From Desulfitobacterium chlororespirans DSM 11544 (GTDB lineage Bacteria > Bacillota > Desulfitobacteriia > Desulfitobacteriales > Desulfitobacteriaceae), in NCBI RefSeq assembly GCF_900143285.1, contig NZ_FRDN01000009.1:62001-126000 (forward strand): 64,000 nt of DNA. The letters are read 5' to 3'. The translations under genes and the position numbers were made by a program. Positions 58,977-64,000 of this stretch are shown here, one piece after another; positions within the stretch are counted from its first letter, which is position 1, and each line of letters starts with the position of its first letter. The notes below the pieces were generated by a model. That model ran no database searches. It was not told the origin of the DNA and saw only the letters and a list, made by a program, of their open reading frames with translations.

Positions 58977-59534
58977 TTAGTCTTCAGTTAAGTCCACAGC
59001 CAGAGCTGCTTCCCGCAACCTTTCAAAATTCAGATCCGGCAGCTCCTCCAGGGATTTAAGTCCAAAATGAATCAGAAACTGTTCCGTGGTACCGTAAAGA
59101 ATCGGCCGGCCCGGCCCCTCCTTGCGTCCTACATCTTTCACAAGACCTTTTTCCACCAAAGTCCCTAAGGAGCGATCGGATTGCACCCCACGGATAAAAT
59201 CCACTTCACCCCGGGTGACGGGCTGCTTATAGGCAATGATGGCCAACACCTCTAAAGCCGCTCCCGATAGTCCCTGGGAGGGTTGATGATAAAGGGTTTC
59301 TATATAAGCGGACATCTCCGGTTTGGTTCCCAGCTTATAGCCTTCATTGACTTCAATAAGGGTAACCCCGCTGACGGGTGCAGCGTAGCGCTGTTTAAGG
59401 TCATACAGTATTTCAGCAATATCCTCACTGCTTAACTGAAGGATCTCTGCTAAACGCTCCTTGGTCAGAGGTTTATCGGCAACAAATAACAGCGCTTCGA
59501 CTCCCGCAATTTCTCTTTCCCGAAACAGCATCAT
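58977..59534 (-). CDS. scpB: Segregation and condensation protein B
   Basis: A 185-residue ScpB with two winged-helix domains: EIAGVEALLFVADKPLTKERLAEIL (residues 8-32), and GLSGAALEVLAIIAYKQPVTRGEVDFIRGV (split; ALEVLAIIAYKQPVTR about 92-107) with the family's IAYKQP. KEGPGRPILYGTTEQFLIHFGLKSLEELP follows. It binds ScpA and SMC in chromosome segregation. It starts one base after the scpA stop, and a terminator closes the operon. Confidence 0.97.
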   Translation of the reverse strand: MMLFREREIAGVEALLFVADKPLTKERLAEILQLSSEDIAEILYDLKQRYAAPVSGVTLIEVNEGYKLGTKPEMSAYIETLYHQPSQGLSGAALEVLAIIAYKQPVTRGEVDFIRGVQSDRSLGTLVEKGLVKDVGRKEGPGRPILYGTTEQFLIHFGLKSLEELPDLNFERLREAALAVDLTED

Positions 59535-60320
59535 CTACTCCCCTTCAGTAAACTCCCAAGCTTTTTCTGTAGGAAATACAAAAATCTCCTCGTTTTGTGA
59601 GCTTTGTTCACAATGCACTCTTCCTGACTTCAGCAACTCCAGTAAAGCCAAAAAAGAAACAATAATCTCCATACGTTTGGTGCCCCGAATCAACTGACTG
59701 AAGCGCAGGCCGCGGGGATGCAGGATGACCCGGCGCAGTACATCATTGACCATCACTTCAATGGGGATTTCATCCGGTTCCACCGTCCTGATCTCTTCCC
59801 CCTGCTCCGCTCTTTCAATAATCCGCTGAAAAGCGTGCCATAAGGCCTCAAAATGAATCCCTTCCAAAGGATCTGCCGGAGTGAATTGACTGCGCAGCCC
59901 CTCCACATCCACCTCACGAAAGTACCGTTGCCCGGAAGATATTTGAATCTCTCCCAAAGTTTCCGCAGCCTCTTTAAAAGCCCGGTAGGCTAAAAGCCGT
60001 TCCACCAGCTCTTGGCGCGGATCCCCTTCTTCCTCGACGGTCACATCTTTAACCGGTTTGGGCAGCAAGTAGCGGGACTTGATCTGGAGAAGCTGGGCAG
60101 CTAAAACCAGAAATTCAGTGGTCACTTCCATATCCAGATCTTCCATCTGACGTACGACCTGGATAAATTGATCCGTGATCCTGGCAATGGGAATATCGTA
60201 AATATCCACTTTTTCCTGCTGGATCAGGTGCAGAAGCAGATCCATGGGACCTTGAAATGCGGGCAGCTCCACATAAGGGGCGGTATTGGCACTATGGCTT
60301 ACCGATGACCCGTTGCTCAT
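59535..60320 (-). CDS. scpA: Segregation and condensation protein A (kleisin)
   Basis: A 261-residue kleisin. The N-terminal YVELPAFQGPMDLLLHLIQQEKVDIYDI (split; FQGPMDLLLHLIQ and EKVDIYDIPIARITDQFI) binds SMC; ATEFLVLAAQLLQIKSRYLLPK type helix follows (TEFLVLAAQLLQIKSR). The C-terminal winged helix ends with FLALLELLKSGRVHCEQ, which binds the SMC head. It starts ATG 60320 overlapping trpS stop as ATGA. It is co-transcribed with scpB. Confidence 0.97.
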   Translation of the reverse strand: MSNGSSVSHSANTAPYVELPAFQGPMDLLLHLIQQEKVDIYDIPIARITDQFIQVVRQMEDLDMEVTTEFLVLAAQLLQIKSRYLLPKPVKDVTVEEEGDPRQELVERLLAYRAFKEAAETLGEIQISSGQRYFREVDVEGLRSQFTPADPLEGIHFEALWHAFQRIIERAEQGEEIRTVEPDEIPIEVMVNDVLRRVILHPRGLRFSQLIRGTKRMEIIVSFLALLELLKSGRVHCEQSSQNEEIFVFPTEKAWEFTEGE

Positions 60321-61297
60321 CTCAGCCCCATCACGTGACGAACTTCTTTCATGGTTTCCTGGGTAACTTGGCGGGCTTGTTCAGCCCCCTGCTCTAAAAC
60401 CTGCTCAACCTTACCAGGCTCTTCCCAAGCGGCACGGCGCTCACGGAAAGGACTCAGCAGCTTATCAAGGTTCTCGGCCAGATGACGCTTACAAGCCACA
60501 CAGCCGATCTTGCCTCCGCGACAGTTTTCCTCAACTTCGGCGACTTCAGGTGTATACACCTCATGGAATTTATAGACTACACAAACCTCGGGATGACCCG
60601 GGTCATCTTTACGCAAGCGGGCTGGGTCCGTCACCATCTGCTGAACCCTTTCTTTGATCTCTGCTGTGGAAGCCGTTAAGGAGATGGTATTATTATAGCT
60701 TTTACTCATTTTACGCCCATCGACACCGGGTAACAGGGGAACTTTGCCGATCAGAGCCTTCGGTTCAGGAAAAACCGGACCATAGAGGTGGTTAAAGCGT
60801 CTGGCAATTTCGCGGCACAGCTCTATATGAGGGATTTGATCTTCTCCCACCGGTACGGCATTCGCCTTATACACCAGAATATCGGCAGCCTGTAAAAGCG
60901 GATAGCCCAGGAAACCATAAGTTGCGATATCCTTGCCTCCTTCTTTGCCTAACTGCTGCATTTGATCCTTATAGGTCGGTACCCGCTCCAACCAGGATAG
61001 AGGGGTAATCATCGATAAAAGCAGATGCAATTCCGCATGTTCCTTAATGTGAGATTGGACAAAAACCGCCGACTGATCCGGGTCAATGCCCACACTCAAC
61101 CAATCCAGGGCAATCTCCCGGATAAGTGCGCCAAAATCCAAGCCATCCTCATAACCCGTGGTCAGAGCATGCTGATCCACAATGCCATAGTAGCTTTGAT
61201 ATTCCGATTGCAGTGCGGCCCAATTTTGGATGACACTGAGATGTCCAATATGCAGGCTCCCCGTGGGGCGCATGCCGCTAAAAATTCTACCTTTCAC
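60317..61297 (-). CDS. trpS: Tryptophanyl-tRNA synthetase
   Basis: A 326-residue class I synthetase. The HIGH motif is PTGSLHIGHL (residues 11-20) and KMSKS is in GRKMSKSYNN (about 195-204). FSGMRPTG is typical. It charges tRNA-Trp. A cysteine-rich insertion CRGGKIGCVACKRHLAENL near the C-terminus suggests a metal or iron-sulfur site, as in Thermotoga TrpRS. It starts GTG 61297 with AAGGGG spacing of 8. It overlaps scpA by four bases, an operon arrangement seen in other Firmicutes. Confidence 0.97.
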   Translation of the reverse strand: MKGRIFSGMRPTGSLHIGHLSVIQNWAALQSEYQSYYGIVDQHALTTGYEDGLDFGALIREIALDWLSVGIDPDQSAVFVQSHIKEHAELHLLLSMITPLSWLERVPTYKDQMQQLGKEGGKDIATYGFLGYPLLQAADILVYKANAVPVGEDQIPHIELCREIARRFNHLYGPVFPEPKALIGKVPLLPGVDGRKMSKSYNNTISLTASTAEIKERVQQMVTDPARLRKDDPGHPEVCVVYKFHEVYTPEVAEVEENCRGGKIGCVACKRHLAENLDKLLSPFRERRAAWEEPGKVEQVLEQGAEQARQVTQETMKEVRHVMGLR

Positions 61298-61335
61298 TTA
61301 TAAAACCCCTTTCAGTTCTAGGTTTTCCATTGCCT

Positions 61336-61980
61336 TTAGCCGATAAAAGGTGACAACAAAAACAAAGCGGTATCACGATAAAAAGCGTAAAGGCCGGATA
61401 CTGCAGGCTGCAGTATTACTCCCAAAAAGTTGGTAAATAGTATTATAACCAGTATGAACATACCGTAAGTCTCCAGGGTATCAAGAACCTTGCTGTACCG
61501 CCCGGGAACAACCCCTCTTAAGATAGAAAAACCATCTAAAGGCGGAATCGGCAGAATATTAAACACCCCAAGACCCAAGTTCATAATCACCAGGGACATG
61601 AATATAGTCGATATTGTGCCGATCCAGGACGAATCCTTCAGGAAGGCCAGGGTTAAGATCCAAAGCATCATAGCGATAAAAGCAACCAACAGATTGGCCA
61701 GAGGACCGGCAACGGACACCAGCACTCTTCCCCGCTCTTTATTCCCTTTGAAATAGTGAGGTTGGGTCATGACCGGTTTAGCCCAGCCAAAGGAATAAAG
61801 TACAGCCATGAGGGTACCAAAGATATCCAGGTGGACAAAGGGATTCAGAGTTAAACGTCCCTGGCTGCGGGGAGTCGGATCTCCTAAACGATCCGCCACC
61901 CAGGCGTGAGCATATTCATGAAAGGCAAACCCCACAAGTAAGGCAGGTATGTTGGCTATGATGGTGGTTAAGTTAAACAC
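61336..61980 (-). CDS. Site-2 protease family (M50) membrane metalloprotease
   Basis: About 214 residues with five or six helices. The zinc site HEYAHAWVADRLGD (HExxH, about residues 22-35) and the NILPIPPLDG motif (about 147-156, NxxPxxxLDG) are those of short site-2 proteases related to YwhC. It cleaves substrates in the membrane plane; the target is not known. The GTG at 61980 with AAGGGGG nine bases upstream overlaps the CCA-transferase fusion by 13 bp. Longer open frame upstream is not conserved. It is a neighbour of trpS in other Clostridia. Confidence 0.9.
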   Translation of the reverse strand: MFNLTTIIANIPALLVGFAFHEYAHAWVADRLGDPTPRSQGRLTLNPFVHLDIFGTLMAVLYSFGWAKPVMTQPHYFKGNKERGRVLVSVAGPLANLLVAFIAMMLWILTLAFLKDSSWIGTISTIFMSLVIMNLGLGVFNILPIPPLDGFSILRGVVPGRYSKVLDTLETYGMFILVIILFTNFLGVILQPAVSGLYAFYRDTALFLLSPFIG

Positions 61981-64000
61981 GTAGTTTCCCCCTTCGGTCG
62001 GTTTGACAAGCCAGTCGTTAGCAACCCCAGCACAAATTCCTTCTCTTCTTCCTCTGTCTGCAGCTTGCTTTCCAGCCAAGCCAGGCGGACAGCTTTAAGA
62101 ATGCGGCCAATCTCCGGTCCTTCTTTAACCCCCCATTGCCGCAACGTCATGCCATCCACGGTCTGGCGGATAGCCCTGACTGCATCCGTATAGGCTGTCA
62201 AAGCATCCCGGAATCGTTCATCCCAGAGCAGAACTTCCATAAGGATGGCCGGTATACCTTCAAGATACTGATCCAAACTCACTAAAGAAATCTTTTCCCG
62301 GGCATATGAAGAAGCTTCAGAACCTTCTTCTCCTATGCCTAAGGATAGAAGTCCATCCATAATGTCAAAGAATTTATAGGCTATCCCCTTGAGCTCCCTG
62401 GCTAAACGAAGTTTTTCCTCAATGCTCGCAAACTGGGACCTGTCCATCCTGCGCAGACAGATCAGCCATTTTCTTTCCGGAGAAATGGCTTGATTCAGCC
62501 CCGGATGAGTAAAATCCCAGGGCAGTTCGGCACTAAACCACTTGCGGAGCACGCCCATAAGAAGCAGGGATTCTCCCATAACTCCAAACTTCAATTCAGA
62601 AAGCATATGCATGAATTCTTCGGTGAACCGTTCGCTACTTAGTTTCTGTAAGACACCTGCATCCAAAGCCGTATAAAGTCCCTCCCGTGTTTCCTTAGCC
62701 AGGCGAAAACCGTAACGGCCGGCAAAACGCAGAGCCCTGAGAATGCGGGTAGGATCCTCGATAAAGCTGAGATTATGAAGAAAACGGATTTCTCCTTGTT
62801 TCAGATCTCTTAAGCCCCCATAATAATCCACCAGCTCGCCATAGCGGACGGAGTTAATGGCTATGGCCATGGCATTGATGGTAAAATCACGCCGGAACAT
62901 ATCATCCCGCAAACGAGATTCCTCCACCTGGGGCAGTGCACCGGGGGAAGAATAATCTTCACGGCGTGAGCTGGCTACATCCAGGTGGGAGCCGTCGGCG
63001 AAATCCAAACGGGCGGTGCCAAATTGATCATGGAATACCACTTGAGCGTCCTGAAGCTGATCAGCAAGAGCCCGGGCAAAGGCATGTCCGTCTCCTTCAA
63101 TGACAAAATCCAAGTCCTGAGTAGGCACCTTAAGCAGGATATCCCGTACAAATCCCCCAACGACAAATACGGAATACTCTAATTGATCGGCTACCTGCTG
63201 AGCTGCTGCCAACAAAGAGCGGATCTGCTCCGGCAACTCCTCAAACAAGCGCAGGATATCTTCCCGCATCGCTAAGCTGCGATGGCGGGTCAGTGACATT
63301 TCCGTAGGAACGGCGCTGCCGTGAATAATGCGCAGAATATCGGAACGGGAAACGATCCCTGCCAGTTTTCCTTCTTCCAGAACGGGAACCCTGCCGATAT
63401 CATGCTGAACCATGGTCCTTTGCACGTCTTCCCAGCTGGCATCGGCATCCACAACCACCACATCCTTGGTCATAAATCCTTTGACCGGAGCATGAGCCAG
63501 CCCATGCTTGATGGCTTTATCCACATCCCGGCGGGAAATGATGCCTACCAGTTTTTCTTCCTGGGCTACCGGCACCCCTGTATGACCATATTTAAGCAGA
63601 ATCTGCTCTACCTCACTGAGCTTCATCTCCGGAGATACGGTTTTAACCGGATAGCTCATAATATCTCTGACCCGATTAACACGGTGAGCCTGCTGTGCCA
63701 ATTCCCCCCTGAGTTGCTTGAGAATCTCAGCCACGGAAGCATGTTTCACAGTAGCTGAAGCAGCACGGGTATGCCCCGCTCCCCCAAAGGCCTGGGTAAT
63801 GCGGTTGACTTCAATCCCCCGTCCCCGGGAGCGTCCCACCAGATAGACGCGGTTCTCCATCTGAACCACCAGAAATAAAGTCTCCGCCCCTTCCATCTCT
63901 CCCACTCGATGAGCTAAAAGGGCAAGACCGCCCACATAGTCTTCGCTTTCTGCCCAGGAAATATAGACAGGCTGACCTCGGAAATCCTCAGTCTTCCCAT
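61968..64000 (-). CDS. DHH/DHHA1 - CBS - CBS - CCA tRNA nucleotidyltransferase fusion, N-terminus outside window
   Basis: The frame is open to the right edge, so only the C-terminal 677 residues are visible. In order: DHHA1 (GGLALLAHRV, GGAGHTRAASATVKH), two CBS domains (IMSYPVKTVSPEMKLSEVEQIL, FMTKDVVVVDADASWEDVQRTM) and a poly(A) polymerase/CCA-adding head (VVGGFVRDILLKVPTQDLDFVIEGD with DLD, and RRDFTINAMAIAI) and C-terminal RNA-binding part. It adds or repairs CCA and may cleave oligonucleotides or signal nucleotides via DHH. tRNA-Pro in the window lacks a clearly encoded CCA, consistent with a need for such an enzyme. It is a known domain arrangement in Firmicutes. Confidence 0.9.
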   Translation of the reverse strand, partial: GKTEDFRGQPVYISWAESEDYVGGLALLAHRVGEMEGAETLFLVVQMENRVYLVGRSRGRGIEVNRITQAFGGAGHTRAASATVKHASVAEILKQLRGELAQQAHRVNRVRDIMSYPVKTVSPEMKLSEVEQILLKYGHTGVPVAQEEKLVGIISRRDVDKAIKHGLAHAPVKGFMTKDVVVVDADASWEDVQRTMVQHDIGRVPVLEEGKLAGIVSRSDILRIIHGSAVPTEMSLTRHRSLAMREDILRLFEELPEQIRSLLAAAQQVADQLEYSVFVVGGFVRDILLKVPTQDLDFVIEGDGHAFARALADQLQDAQVVFHDQFGTARLDFADGSHLDVASSRREDYSSPGALPQVEESRLRDDMFRRDFTINAMAIAINSVRYGELVDYYGGLRDLKQGEIRFLHNLSFIEDPTRILRALRFAGRYGFRLAKETREGLYTALDAGVLQKLSSERFTEEFMHMLSELKFGVMGESLLLMGVLRKWFSAELPWDFTHPGLNQAISPERKWLICLRRMDRSQFASIEEKLRLARELKGIAYKFFDIMDGLLSLGIGEEGSEASSYAREKISLVSLDQYLEGIPAILMEVLLWDERFRDALTAYTDAVRAIRQTVDGMTLRQWGVKEGPEIGRILKAVRLAWLESKLQTEEEEKEFVLGLLTTGLSNRPKGETTCLT

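Overview
The window looks like a chromosomal segment of a spore-forming, menaquinone-using anaerobic Firmicute of the Desulfitobacterium type (Peptococcaceae). The reasons are sporulation genes (spoIVA, spmA, spmB, gerW-like), many Shine-Dalgarno sites of the AGGAGG kind with frequent TTG/GTG starts, system II cytochrome c biogenesis (resB/ccsA), a Tat-exported [NiFe] hydrogenase, an NrfC/NrfD-like electron-transfer module, three L-lactate permeases and an IspH-ribosomal S1 fusion. No prophage, insertion sequence, CRISPR array or rRNA operon was seen. Most genes lie on the minus strand.

Left part (1-14 kb): the siroheme/haem entry gene, ccsA and resB; an NrfD/NrfC pair with no catalytic subunit; an operon of a prenyl-synthase-like pseudoenzyme, tatC, tatA and a true polyprenyl diphosphate synthase; speD; an amidohydrolase; and, on the plus strand, hyaABC encoding a membrane-bound uptake hydrogenase. 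Together these form a respiratory block: quinone side chain, Tat export, cytochrome c maturation and H2 oxidation.

Middle left (14-32 kb): a terC gene under a yybP-ykoY (Mn) riboswitch; a PadR operon with a long palindromic operator-promoter; a membrane metallophosphoesterase; tRNA-Pro; the house-keeping row spoIVA, gpsA, plsY, der, a DUF512 radical-SAM protein and a SEDS protein; then ispH-rpsA, plsC and cmk.

Middle (32-41 kb): a lactate permease; the aromatic operon hutP-like/aroH/aroF/tyrA/aroA with a UAG-rich leader and leader terminator; and nhaA behind a GEMM-I (c-di-GMP type) riboswitch.

Right part (41-64 kb): a flavoprotein, a polyferredoxin, two FadR-type regulators and two more lactate permeases with matching operators; rluB, two glycosyltransferases, spmB/spmA; ytfI/ytfJ-like genes; a BASS-family transporter behind a 30-bp-arm palindrome with a CsoR/CstR-like core; scpB/scpA, trpS, an M50 protease and a DHH-CBS-CBS-CCA-transferase fusion that runs off the edge.

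The most interesting signals are the HutP-like protein heading the aromatic operon with UAG triplets around a leader terminator, and the six-cysteine proximal-cluster signature in the hydrogenase small subunit of a presumed strict anaerobe. Next come the dead prenyl-synthase homologue, the 11-bp tandem array before resB, the nhaA riboswitch and several unusually long perfect palindromes. All family calls come from reading the sequence and from memory of the families; no database search was run.
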